Translations under genes and position numbers: made by a program
In this document: in pieces, positions 52,706 through 60,364 of the stretch
How the letters are laid out: each line of letters opens with the position of its first letter
Position numbering within the stretch: the stretch's first letter is position 1
Source of the DNA: a bacterium
GTDB lineage: Bacteria > Electryoneota > RPQS01
Assembly (NCBI GenBank): GCA_016721565.1
Contig: JADKHW010000001.1
Span: 62,001-126,000 of the forward strand
Direction of reading: 5' to 3'
DNA: 64,000 nucleotides
The notes under the pieces: generated by a model
Database searches by the model: none
What the model saw: only the letters and a program-made list of their open reading frames with translations
What the model was told of the DNA's origin: nothing

Positions 52706-53725
52706 TTGTATCGCAGCTACGAAATGAAGGTTTTCAGCGGAACATCGCATCGTCCTTTGGGCGAGCGCATCGCCGCGTGCCTAGGGCTACCCCTTGGCGA
52801 AGTGAAGATCAGTCGCTTCTCGGACGGCGAGATCGGCGTTCAATTTGAAGAGAACATTCGCGGTCGCGATGTTTTCCTGATTCAGCCGACGTGTCCACCC
52901 GCAGAAAATTTGCTGGAGCTTTTGATTATGGTGGACGCGGCCAAGCGCGCTTCGGCGGGACGCATCACAGCCGTGATTCCCTATTACGGCTACGCGCGCC
53001 AAGACCGTAAGGACGGTCCGCGTGTTGCAATCACATCGCGACTGGTTGCGGATCTGCTTCAAGCCGCAGGTATTCATCGCATTCTTACGATGGACCTACA
53101 CGCACCGCAGATCCAGGGTTTCTTTAATATCCCCTTCGATCACTTGATGGCTTCTCGGCTTTTCATTGATCTTTTCACAATGCATCCGATCGACAACCTG
53201 ACAATCGTTGCTCCTGACGTCGGTTCGACAAAGCTTGCACGCTTCTATGCGAATTATTTGAAAACCGAATTCGCGATTGTTGACAAATTTCGCACGGGTC
53301 CAAACCAAGCCGTAGCTCTGAACCTCATCGGCGATGTGAGTGGCAAGAACTGTCTGATCGTCGATGACATCGTCGACACAGCAGGGACATTATCGGCAAC
53401 ACTGGTGATGCTGAAAGATCGCGGATGCAAGGATATTTATTGCGCGATTACGCACCCCGTGTTATCGGGGCAAGCGGTGGATCGCATTGAGAGCAGCCCC
53501 ATCACAGCGATGTGGGTGTGCGATACTTTGCCGACTCCGCGCGAACACCAATTCAGTAAGATTCACAAACTGTCCACGGCGAAACTCTTTGCCGGTGCAA
53601 TTCGAAGAATCCATGAAGAGGAATCTATCAGCCATTTATTCCTCGATAGCCACGACGAATCACGCGAATCCATGGTAGACTCCGCGCAACTTGAGATGCT
53701 GGCGGGCGTGATTTCTTCAGATTAG
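52706..53725 (+). CDS. prs: Ribose-phosphate pyrophosphokinase
   Basis: The protein is 339 residues from TTG 52706, or 333 from ATG 52724. It matches class I PRPP synthetase: LGEVKISRFSDGEIGVQFEENIRGRDVFLIQP near 30, YGYARQDRKDGPRVAITSRLVADLL near 95 (catalytic loop), TMDLHAPQIQGFFNIPFDHL near 130 and the PRPP-binding loop CLIVDDIVDTAGTL near 216. It makes PRPP for nucleotide, His and Trp synthesis. spoVG-prs-ctc-pth order matches Bacillus apart from the missing glmU; a GlmU-like gene lies at 33.2 kb. Confidence 0.96.
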   Translation: MYRSYEMKVFSGTSHRPLGERIAACLGLPLGEVKISRFSDGEIGVQFEENIRGRDVFLIQPTCPPAENLLELLIMVDAAKRASAGRITAVIPYYGYARQDRKDGPRVAITSRLVADLLQAAGIHRILTMDLHAPQIQGFFNIPFDHLMASRLFIDLFTMHPIDNLTIVAPDVGSTKLARFYANYLKTEFAIVDKFRTGPNQAVALNLIGDVSGKNCLIVDDIVDTAGTLSATLVMLKDRGCKDIYCAITHPVLSGQAVDRIESSPITAMWVCDTLPTPREHQFSKIHKLSTAKLFAGAIRRIHEEESISHLFLDSHDESRESMVDSAQLEMLAGVISSD

Positions 53726-53754
53726 TTTTTTCTTTCACTTCTTATAAATCAAAA

Positions 53755-54384
53755 ATGTCTGAGCATTTGTCTCTGTCCGCTGAAGCGCGGACGCCTCAAC
53801 AGCCGAAAGGCCACCAGCTTCGCAAGAGCGGCCGCGTGCCGGGTGTCTATTACAATGCCAACCGCGATGTTAAGTACGTCTCGTTTGACAAATTTGAATT
53901 GGCACGCCTACTGCGAAAAGAAATGGCCGTCTTGGATCTCAATATTAGCGGCCAATCGCTTCCCTGCGTTATTCGTGAAGTCCAACGTCACCCCGTTTTC
54001 GGTGACGTGATTCATGTTGATCTCTACGGAGTTGACTTGACGCAGAAGGTACGCGTACACATTCCTGTTCACGCTGTCGGAATTTCCTACGGTGTGAAAA
54101 TGCAAGCAGGTATTCTTGATGTCGTGATCTATGAAGTCGAAATCGAGTGCTTGCCGGATGCCATGCCGTCGCGCATTGATCTGGACGTTTCTGAACTTAA
54201 GGTCGGCGACGCCTTGCGTGTCGAAGACATCAAGCTTGACGGTGTCACGGTTTTGGGCGATCAGCATGCCGTCGTGTTGCATGTCAGCGGCAAGAAGGCG
54301 GAGGACGGCACCGAAGGCGCAGCCGCCGAGGGTGGTGCGGCTGAGCCTGAAGTGATCCGCGAGAAGAAGCCGGTTGCCGAGTAA
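53755..54384 (+). CDS. rplY: Ribosomal protein bL25 (CTC/TL5 long form)
   Basis: The 209-residue protein has the 5S-rRNA-binding bL25 domain (about 5-92; GKSGRVPGVYYN-like RKSGRVPGVYYNANRDVKYV and HPVFGDVIHVDLYGVD) and the additional C-terminal TL5/CTC domain (about 95-185; VHIPVHAVGISYGVKMQAGILD, IEVDVSELKVGD-like). An Ala/Glu-rich tail follows (residues 185-209). Long CTC forms are tied to general stress in Bacillus. It is placed between prs and pth, 29 bases after prs. Confidence 0.94.
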   Translation: MSEHLSLSAEARTPQQPKGHQLRKSGRVPGVYYNANRDVKYVSFDKFELARLLRKEMAVLDLNISGQSLPCVIREVQRHPVFGDVIHVDLYGVDLTQKVRVHIPVHAVGISYGVKMQAGILDVVIYEVEIECLPDAMPSRIDLDVSELKVGDALRVEDIKLDGVTVLGDQHAVVLHVSGKKAEDGTEGAAAEGGAAEPEVIREKKPVAE

Positions 54385-54399
54385 CGTCAGGCCTTTGCT

Positions 54400-54972
54400 G
54401 TGCGGCTTATCGTAGGGCTGGGCAATCCCGGTTCGGAATATGATGACACTCCGCACAATATCGGATTTGCAGTTGTCGAAGAAATCGCGCGCCGCTCAGC
54501 TGTTAACTTTAAGCGTGGCCCGGTTTCGGAGAGTATGATTGCCCAGTTGCCCTCACAAAGTGAGGCCGTTCTTTTTCGACCGCTGTCTTATATGAATCTT
54601 TCGGGACGGCCTGTATCAGCGGCAGCACGCTGGTACAAACTGAAGCCGCAGGATCTCATTGTCGTTTGCGATGATGTCAATATCCCATTCGGAAGAATGC
54701 GCATCAGGCAAAGTGGTGGGGCAGGTGGTCAAAAAGGTTTGAACTCGATAGTGCTGACGTTCGGTACCGAAGACATACCGCGGATTCGCATGGGCGTAGG
54801 TGGCGGCTATCCAGGTGCCGATGTTGGTAACTATGTTTTGAAGAAGTTGCGCGGCAAAGATCTCGATGTTTATCGGGAGCTTGCTGAGCGCGGCGCCGAT
54901 GCAATAGAGCATTGGCTGGTTAGCGGGCTTGAAGCGACAATGAATCGCTTCAATGTTTCCGCCGATTCATAA
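54400..54972 (+). CDS. pth: Peptidyl-tRNA hydrolase
   Basis: The 190-residue protein starts at GTG 54400. LIVGLGNPGSEYDDTPHNIGF gives the catalytic Asn10 and His20; the usual TRHN reads TPHN here, a mild departure. FRPLSYMNLSG near 65 and LIVVCDDVNIPFGRMRIRQSGGAGGQKGLNSI near 86 carry the Asp and the tRNA-binding loop. It recycles peptidyl-tRNA released from stalled ribosomes. It lies 15 bases after rplY, as in Bacillus ctc-spoVC. Confidence 0.94.
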   Translation: MRLIVGLGNPGSEYDDTPHNIGFAVVEEIARRSAVNFKRGPVSESMIAQLPSQSEAVLFRPLSYMNLSGRPVSAAARWYKLKPQDLIVVCDDVNIPFGRMRIRQSGGAGGQKGLNSIVLTFGTEDIPRIRMGVGGGYPGADVGNYVLKKLRGKDLDVYRELAERGADAIEHWLVSGLEATMNRFNVSADS

Positions 54973-55041
54973 TCGATTTTACAATTCACCCTGCCTGCGC
55001 ATGGCGTAGGCCGCAAAGTCCACAGGGAATAAAGAGGCCGA

Positions 55042-55491
55042 ATGAAGACGTACGAATTAGTCCTGATTTTCGATCCGAATGTTGAACCTGAGCAGGTCGA
55101 AACCGATCTGCGCAAGATTCAAGACAGTGTCACAGGCCAAGGTGGAAAGTTCCGTCGCTGGGAGCGATGGGGCAAGCGCCGGTTGGCTTATGAAATCCGT
55201 CACCGCCAGTATGGTCAGTATGTATTGACCGTATACGATCTGTCCGCGGCCGCCACACATGAGCTTGATCGACTCCTGCACCTGACAACGTCATTGCTGC
55301 GTCATCTCGTGACAGTAGTTGAGCCAGATAGAATTCCGGAAGTTGATGAAGAATCTGTTGCCTCACTTGGTATTGCCAAGGAAGTCGCTCCGCCTGCCGA
55401 GATTACGGAGGTTATCTCAGCAGTTGAGCCGGATGTGATTGAGGATGTTCTCGAAATCGAGGACGAGGCGACCGAGGACCGCACCGCATAG
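55042..55491 (+). CDS. rpsF: Ribosomal protein bS6
   Basis: The 149-residue protein has a typical S6 core (residues 1-95: MKTYELVLIFDPNVEPEQVE, WGKRRLAYEIRHRQYGQYVLTVYD) followed by a tail of about 50 acidic residues (EVISAVEPDVIEDVLEIEDEATEDRTA). Acidic S6 tails occur in several phyla and can be glutamylated in Escherichia coli. It begins the rpsF-ssb-rplI cluster. The usual rpsR (bS18) is not between ssb and rplI here. Confidence 0.93.
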   Translation: MKTYELVLIFDPNVEPEQVETDLRKIQDSVTGQGGKFRRWERWGKRRLAYEIRHRQYGQYVLTVYDLSAAATHELDRLLHLTTSLLRHLVTVVEPDRIPEVDEESVASLGIAKEVAPPAEITEVISAVEPDVIEDVLEIEDEATEDRTA

Positions 55492-55567
55492 GATATATAC
55501 TGACGACCGCCTTCAGGGAGGGTGGATCGTAAAATTCGCGCATAGGTGGGATAACGAGGGAGAACGT

Positions 55568-56047
55568 ATGGCGGACTACAAAATGCCGGATATCAATTGT
55601 GTTATTATAGCGGGCAACCTCATAAAGGACCCGAGCTTTCGGAAGACGACTTCCGATGTGCCAGTCGCCAATTTTACAATCGCTTCGAACCGCAAGTTTA
55701 AGGATTCGAGCGGCCGAATCAAAGAAGACGTTTGCTTCATCGGTATTGTAGCTTGGTACAAACTGGCCGAGAGCTGTAAAGAAAACCTTCATCGAGGCAG
55801 CGCGGTCCTTGTGGAAGGTGAATTGCAAAGCCGCAGTTTTGCAAACGAAGACGGAACAACGCGTAGTTGGGTGGAAATCAAAGCTCGCCGGATTCAATTC
55901 TTGAACCGCCGTGAGCACGTGGGCGAAGGTGACGCGCAAGCGCACGTCGATTCGGTCGAGGACGATGAACAGCATCACCCCGCCGTTGAAGACGATCAAG
56001 AACACGCGCATTTCACATATCGCAGTTTCATTCTGAACAAGCCATAA
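55568..56047 (+). CDS. ssb: Single-stranded DNA-binding protein
   Basis: The ATG at 55568 is chosen because GAGGGAG lies five bases upstream; the frame upstream of it is the tail of rpsF read in another frame. The 159-residue product has the OB fold: INCVIIAGNLIKDPSFRKTTSDVPVANFTIASNRKFKD, VCFIGIVAWYKLAESCKENLHRGSAVLVEGELQSRSF. A His/Asp/Glu-rich tail follows, ending HFTYRSFILNKP. The usual C-terminal acidic tip (DDDxPF), used to recruit partner proteins, is absent. Confidence 0.88.
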   Translation: MADYKMPDINCVIIAGNLIKDPSFRKTTSDVPVANFTIASNRKFKDSSGRIKEDVCFIGIVAWYKLAESCKENLHRGSAVLVEGELQSRSFANEDGTTRSWVEIKARRIQFLNRREHVGEGDAQAHVDSVEDDEQHHPAVEDDQEHAHFTYRSFILNKP

Positions 56048-56063
56048 CCTTTAGATAGAGATC

Positions 56064-56510
56064 ATGCAGATTATTCTTCGATCGGATGTAGAGTCCCTCG
56101 GGAAAGTGGGCGATTTGGTCACGGTTAAGCCGGGCTATGCGCGCAACTTCTTGATTCCTCGCGGCATCGCATTTGCCGCTAATAAGTCAAATCTCGCGCG
56201 TCTTGACCAAGAGCGCAAGACTTTGCAGATGCGCGACCTGAAGGAACGCCGCAGGGCCGGTGATGTGTACTCACAGATTAACGGCCTCAAGCTTCTGAAG
56301 GCAGTGCAGGTTGGTGAAGAAGATCGCATGTTTGGTGCGGTTACTTCCTCTGATATTGCCGAGTTGATCAAGGAACGCGGTTATGAAATCGACCGCCGCA
56401 AGATACAGCTTGACGAACCGATTAAGCACCTTGGTGAGTACAACATCGGTGTCAAACTTCACCGCGACATCACGGCTATCGTCACTATTGACGTTGTTCC
56501 AAACGTCTAA
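56064..56510 (+). CDS. rplI: Ribosomal protein bL9
   Basis: The 148-residue protein is full length. The N-terminal domain MQIILRSDVESLGKVGDLVTVKPGYARNFLIPRGIAFAA is the canonical L9 23S-rRNA-binding motif. A long connecting helix follows (about 40-75), then the C-terminal domain with GEEDRMFGAVTSSDIAELIKE and RKIQLDEPIKHLGEYNIGVKLHRDI. It starts 16 bases after ssb and ends the operon at the terminator at 56528. Confidence 0.95.
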   Translation: MQIILRSDVESLGKVGDLVTVKPGYARNFLIPRGIAFAANKSNLARLDQERKTLQMRDLKERRRAGDVYSQINGLKLLKAVQVGEEDRMFGAVTSSDIAELIKERGYEIDRRKIQLDEPIKHLGEYNIGVKLHRDITAIVTIDVVPNV

Positions 56511-56527
56511 TCGTAGTTTCGCTTCAA

Positions 56528-56563
56528 AAATAAACCCGGTCATTTGACCGGGTTTATTTTTGC
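56528..56563. terminator. Bidirectional terminator after rplI
   Basis: AATAAACCCGGTCA and TGACCGGGTTTATT form a long inverted repeat (56529-56558) with A-rich and T-rich ends, between convergent rplI and the leftward methyltransferase-like gene. It can serve both strands. Confidence 0.88.
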
Positions 56564-56578
56564 CTTTTATTTTGTACC

Positions 56579-57337
56579 CTACATAGCTTCAAATCGACGA
56601 TCTTTCGGTTCAAGAAGATGCGTGTTCTTGCGTAGAAACCTTAGGATGAAGAAAGACACGATAGCGATGCCAAGCAAGATGTTCCAGATCATATCTGCAC
56701 GGAACATGCCTTCGACGAAATAGTGTTCGACCACGTCGAGAATGTAAAATGCGACGACAATCCCCACGACAGAATAGAACTCGCTGCGCAAGCCTGCTAG
56801 TGCTGAAAACTTCAAAGTTGGCTTAACCCATCCGGAGAATTTTGGGATGAGGCACGGGGTCACGTCTGCCCATGCATTAAGCGACGTGCCAAATTTATCA
56901 CGCAGATACTGTTCCTCCGTTGCGATAATTCGCTCGTAATATAGCACCAAGCCCAAACACCCGGCCAAGGCAAACCACGGCGATTTCGTGAAGAGCAGCG
57001 CGGCCGTGTACATAATAATGTTTCCGAGATATAGGGGATGCCTTACAAGCGAATACATGCCTTTCGTATTCAATGCATCGGCAACCTGACCGGCACTTGT
57101 ATTGCGTCCTGACGTGCCCGCCTGAGCATAGCCAGCAGATACGAAACGAATCAACGAGCCGAGCAATGCGAGTCCAAAGCACGTAAAATCCCATATCGTG
57201 TCATAGAAATGGGATCCTCCGACATATTTGTCATAATAAGAGAGCTGCCAAATACCGAATGGGACAAGCACCAGCGGTAAATGAGTGCGGTAGCGAAACA
57301 AGAACCGGCCATGCCGGCACATTTCATCTTGTAACAT
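56579..57337 (-). CDS. Isoprenylcysteine carboxyl methyltransferase/PEMT-like membrane protein
   Basis: The ATG at 57337 follows AGAGAGG by four bases, so it is preferred to a longer frame from 57391. About 252 residues with five or six hydrophobic segments. The motif TKGMYSLVRHPLYLGNIIMYTAALL near 107, with YYERIIATEEQYLRDKFG near 145, is the AdoMet-binding signature of the ICMT/PEMT family (RHPxYxGN ... EE..L...FG). The family methylates lipids or small molecules at the membrane. The substrate is unknown. An extra pair of C-terminal helices (about 185-240) extends beyond the core. Confidence 0.75.
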   Translation of the reverse strand: MLQDEMCRHGRFLFRYRTHLPLVLVPFGIWQLSYYDKYVGGSHFYDTIWDFTCFGLALLGSLIRFVSAGYAQAGTSGRNTSAGQVADALNTKGMYSLVRHPLYLGNIIMYTAALLFTKSPWFALAGCLGLVLYYERIIATEEQYLRDKFGTSLNAWADVTPCLIPKFSGWVKPTLKFSALAGLRSEFYSVVGIVVAFYILDVVEHYFVEGMFRADMIWNILLGIAIVSFFILRFLRKNTHLLEPKDRRFEAM

Positions 57338-57411
57338 GCATCCTCTCTTGTTGTGCTCTGCGCATTTCATCAGCGCAAAGGATGCGTACAATCGTTAGAA
57401 TTGTCTTGCTC

Positions 57412-58824
57412 TTAGCCAACGACAAGTTTTGCCGCCATCCAGCCGGGTAATTCATTCATCTTGATGCGGAGTTGCTCAAGCGTATCGCGGTCGCGCAATG
57501 TAACCGTCTGATCCTCTTTGGTTTGGTAGTCGACCGTGATACCCCACGGGGTACCAATCTCATCCATGCGTCGATAGCGACGTCCAATAGAGCCTGAATG
57601 ATCAACAAACACTGCTCCGACCTTGCGCAAGTCATTCGCAAGCTGATCTGCTAACTCGGCTAATCCGTCTTTCTTCACCAGCGAAAAAACACCAGCTTTG
57701 AACGGAGCGATCTCTGGCGCAAGCCTCAATACTGTACGGGCTTCACCATCTTGAGTATCTTCGTAATAACCATCAACAAGGCATGTCAACAACGTGCGGT
57801 TTAGGCCGGACGAAGTTTCAATAATGTAAGGAACGAAACGTTCTTTCGTCTCTTCATTCATGTAGCTGAGGTCCTTGCCGGAGAATTCAGTATGACGCTT
57901 CAGATCGAAATCTGTGCGGTTGTGAATGCCCTCAAGTTCTTGCCACCCAAACGGGAATTCGTATTCGATATCGTATGCATCAGCGGCATAGTGGGCAAGT
58001 TCCTGTGGTGTATGTTGATGCAGTCTTAGCTTGTCCGGTCGTATGCCTAATTTCTTGTAGTACTTGAATCGCTTGTCGCACCACTTTACAAGCCACTCCG
58101 TTGCGTCGGCTGGCGGTACGAAGAACTGCATCTCCATCTGCTCGAACTCGCGAGTGCGGAAAATAAAGTTCCCCGGCGTGATCTCGTTGCGAAATGCCTT
58201 GCCGATTTGTGCGATACCAAACGGAAGTTTTACACGCGCGGTGTTAACCACATTCTGGTAGTTGACGTAGATTCCCTGCGCGGTTTCAGGGCGAAGGTAC
58301 ACAACAGCGGCGCTCTCTTCCACCGGTCCGAGGAAAGTCTTGAGCATCAAATTGAACTGACGCGGCGCAGTTAGGTTTCCGGTCGTGCCGCATGAGGGAC
58401 ATGCCGCTTCAGGCCATCGCACCTTCATCAGCTGCTCAATATCGCCTTCGCCGCCATCAGGGATCTCTCCGTCAGAAATCGCCGCCAGCTTCTTCTTTGC
58501 ACGCCACTGTTTGATCAAATCTTGCGCCTTGAAGCGCGCTTTGCACTGCTTGCAATCTACAAGCGGATCCACAAATCCGTCTACATGCCCTGAGGCCTTC
58601 CAAACTTGCGGGTGCATGAGGATGGCCGCATCGACACCAACGATGTTGTCGTGAAGCTGTGTCATCTCGCGCCACCAGTAGTTGGCGATATTATTCTTTA
58701 GAGCGATCCCGAGCGGGCCGTAATCCCAAATCGACGCTAAGCCGCCGTAGATTTCAGAAGATTGAAAAACAAAGCCGCGGCGCTTGCATAAGCTGACGAC
58801 TTTGTCCATTACATTAGATGCCAT
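57412..58824 (-). CDS. glyS: Glycyl-tRNA synthetase (dimeric class II type)
   Basis: About 470 residues from ATG 58824 (MASNVMDKVVSLCKRRGF); an in-frame ATG at 58866 would overlap recO. Family marks are FQSSEIYGGLASIWDYGPLGIALKNNI near 20, zinc-type CKQCKARF and CPSCGTTGNL, FRNEITPGNFIFRTREFEQMEMQFF near 205 (motif 2), YVIETSSGLNRTLLTCL near 328 and EIGTPWGITVDYQT near 435. This is the alpha2 form as in Thermus, archaea and eukaryotes, not the alpha2beta2 form. It charges tRNA-Gly in the cytoplasm. Confidence 0.95.
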   Translation of the reverse strand: MASNVMDKVVSLCKRRGFVFQSSEIYGGLASIWDYGPLGIALKNNIANYWWREMTQLHDNIVGVDAAILMHPQVWKASGHVDGFVDPLVDCKQCKARFKAQDLIKQWRAKKKLAAISDGEIPDGGEGDIEQLMKVRWPEAACPSCGTTGNLTAPRQFNLMLKTFLGPVEESAAVVYLRPETAQGIYVNYQNVVNTARVKLPFGIAQIGKAFRNEITPGNFIFRTREFEQMEMQFFVPPADATEWLVKWCDKRFKYYKKLGIRPDKLRLHQHTPQELAHYAADAYDIEYEFPFGWQELEGIHNRTDFDLKRHTEFSGKDLSYMNEETKERFVPYIIETSSGLNRTLLTCLVDGYYEDTQDGEARTVLRLAPEIAPFKAGVFSLVKKDGLAELADQLANDLRKVGAVFVDHSGSIGRRYRRMDEIGTPWGITVDYQTKEDQTVTLRDRDTLEQLRIKMNELPGWMAAKLVVG

Positions 58825-58850
58825 TCGGAATATAGAGTTGTTTAGCTGAA

Positions 58851-59534
58851 TTAACGGCGTACCCACCGTAGTGCTTCAAGCGACCTCGGTTGAGCCGGCA
58901 TGCGTAAATGTTCGGAAAGGTAGAGTGCGAGCCAACGCGTGACCTCGCGTTCCGCAGTTGCTGTTGTCCTTAATCTCGCGGCTATCGCGAAATCCGCATT
59001 GTTTAGCATGCGAATCAGAGCAAGAGACTCGCCGGATAGTTTGAAAGGCGCCTTTGTGAAATTGCTCGGATCCCCGACCGCGAATCCAAGCTGTGACAAA
59101 AGCACCAAATGAAATTTCCAATAAACGGACCAACGCGCCGACGCAGGAGATTCGCATGCTGCAAGCAACTGCGTGGCTGCAAGAAACAACTCAGGATGCG
59201 GATCATCATCGTTTTGCGTACGAAGCAAAAGCTCGAGCGCTGAGCTTGCGATGACAGTTGCCTCAAGTGACTGGCGAATGCCAAAGTGCGGATTCAAGAG
59301 CGACTGTTCGCGCACCAACTGCAAATCACGCGAGTTCTTGTGTGCCCACACGAATTCCATCTCGTAACCCGGTTCAAGAACGAGCGTGCTGCCATTCTTG
59401 ATTTTGCGGCACGCTCCCTTGGCCATCAGTCCTATGCGCCCGTGCCTCGCCGTGAAGACCGTAATGATCAGCGACGTTTCGCTGTACGCCGTCGTCCTCA
59501 GGACAATCGCCGCGTCTCGAACCAATTCACTCAC
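58851..59534 (-). CDS. recO: DNA repair protein RecO
   Basis: The 227-residue protein is normal length. The N-terminal OB fold reads DAAIVLRTTAYSETSLIITVFTARHGRIGLMAKGACR, followed by the helical region with LLNPHFGIRQSLEATVIASSALELLLRTQ. RecO works with RecR and RecF to load RecA on SSB-coated gaps. Its ATG overlaps the ksgA stop (59531-59534, ATGA). No zinc-finger cysteines are seen in the C-terminal part. Confidence 0.88.
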   Translation of the reverse strand: MSELVRDAAIVLRTTAYSETSLIITVFTARHGRIGLMAKGACRKIKNGSTLVLEPGYEMEFVWAHKNSRDLQLVREQSLLNPHFGIRQSLEATVIASSALELLLRTQNDDDPHPELFLAATQLLAACESPASARWSVYWKFHLVLLSQLGFAVGDPSNFTKAPFKLSGESLALIRMLNNADFAIAARLRTTATAEREVTRWLALYLSEHLRMPAQPRSLEALRWVRR

Positions 59535-60364
59535 GAGTGCGACTTGCCGATTCGTGTCGCTATGTTGTTACAGAGCGCGCACCACTCGCTGACGCTAAGT
59601 GATTCCGGTCTTCGAGTAAAATCAAAGTCAATTGCTTGCCACATCGGATGAACACCGGCCAATTGCGATAGGGTAGACTTGAGCATTTTGCGCCGTTGCG
59701 AAAATGTGAATCGCACAAGCCGTTCGAATAGCTGATAATCATTCGGATAGTGCTCAGGTATTTTCAAGAACTCCATTCGTACAACACCTCCATCCACCTG
59801 AGGCGTAGGGCGAAATGCAGTAGCGGGAACGATCGTGTGCAAATCAACCATGGCCTCGACCTGCACAAATATCGAAAGCTTGCCGTAAACCCGCGAGCCT
59901 TCTTTTGCCACCATTCGTTCGGCCACTTCGCGCTGCATCATGAGCACGCCAAGCGTGAACCACGGCTGCGAACTATCCTTGCGCGCAGCTCGATTGTGTT
60001 CAAGCAGTTTGTAGATAATTCCGCTCGAAAGATGGTACGGGAGATTCCCAACAACCTTCAGATTCGGAATACCTGCAAGCGCCGTCAGGTCATATTCCAT
60101 AAAATCTGAGTGCACAAGCGAGAAATTTGTCGCGGCTTTGAATTTCTCGGCAAGAAAATCCTGCAATCGATTGTCAATCTCTACGCCGATAATCTTTGCG
60201 GGCGTATCAACAAGCAACTCCGTTAGAAACCCGCGCCCCGGTCCAACCTCTACAACTGTGTCACCCTGTCGAATCTGCAATGCTGCAACAATCTCATGCG
60301 CATACTGCCGTTCAGTCAGGAAACACTGTCCAAGGCTCTTCTTGGGTAGCGGAGGGGTTTTCAA
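59531..60364 (-). CDS. rsmA: 16S rRNA dimethyladenosine transferase
   Basis: The 277-residue KsgA has KKSLGQCFLTERQYAHEIVAAL near 8, AdoMet motif VVEVGPGRGFLTELL near 36, VHSDFMEYDL near 85 and the catalytic NLPYHLSSGIIYKLL near 107. The C-terminal helical domain has RFTFSQRRKMLKSTLSQL. It dimethylates two adenosines at the 3' end of 16S rRNA. Its start overlaps the stop of the upstream HhH/outer-membrane gene and its end overlaps recO, both by ATGA. Confidence 0.95.
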   Translation of the reverse strand: MKTPPLPKKSLGQCFLTERQYAHEIVAALQIRQGDTVVEVGPGRGFLTELLVDTPAKIIGVEIDNRLQDFLAEKFKAATNFSLVHSDFMEYDLTALAGIPNLKVVGNLPYHLSSGIIYKLLEHNRAARKDSSQPWFTLGVLMMQREVAERMVAKEGSRVYGKLSIFVQVEAMVDLHTIVPATAFRPTPQVDGGVVRMEFLKIPEHYPNDYQLFERLVRFTFSQRRKMLKSTLSQLAGVHPMWQAIDFDFTRRPESLSVSEWCALCNNIATRIGKSHS

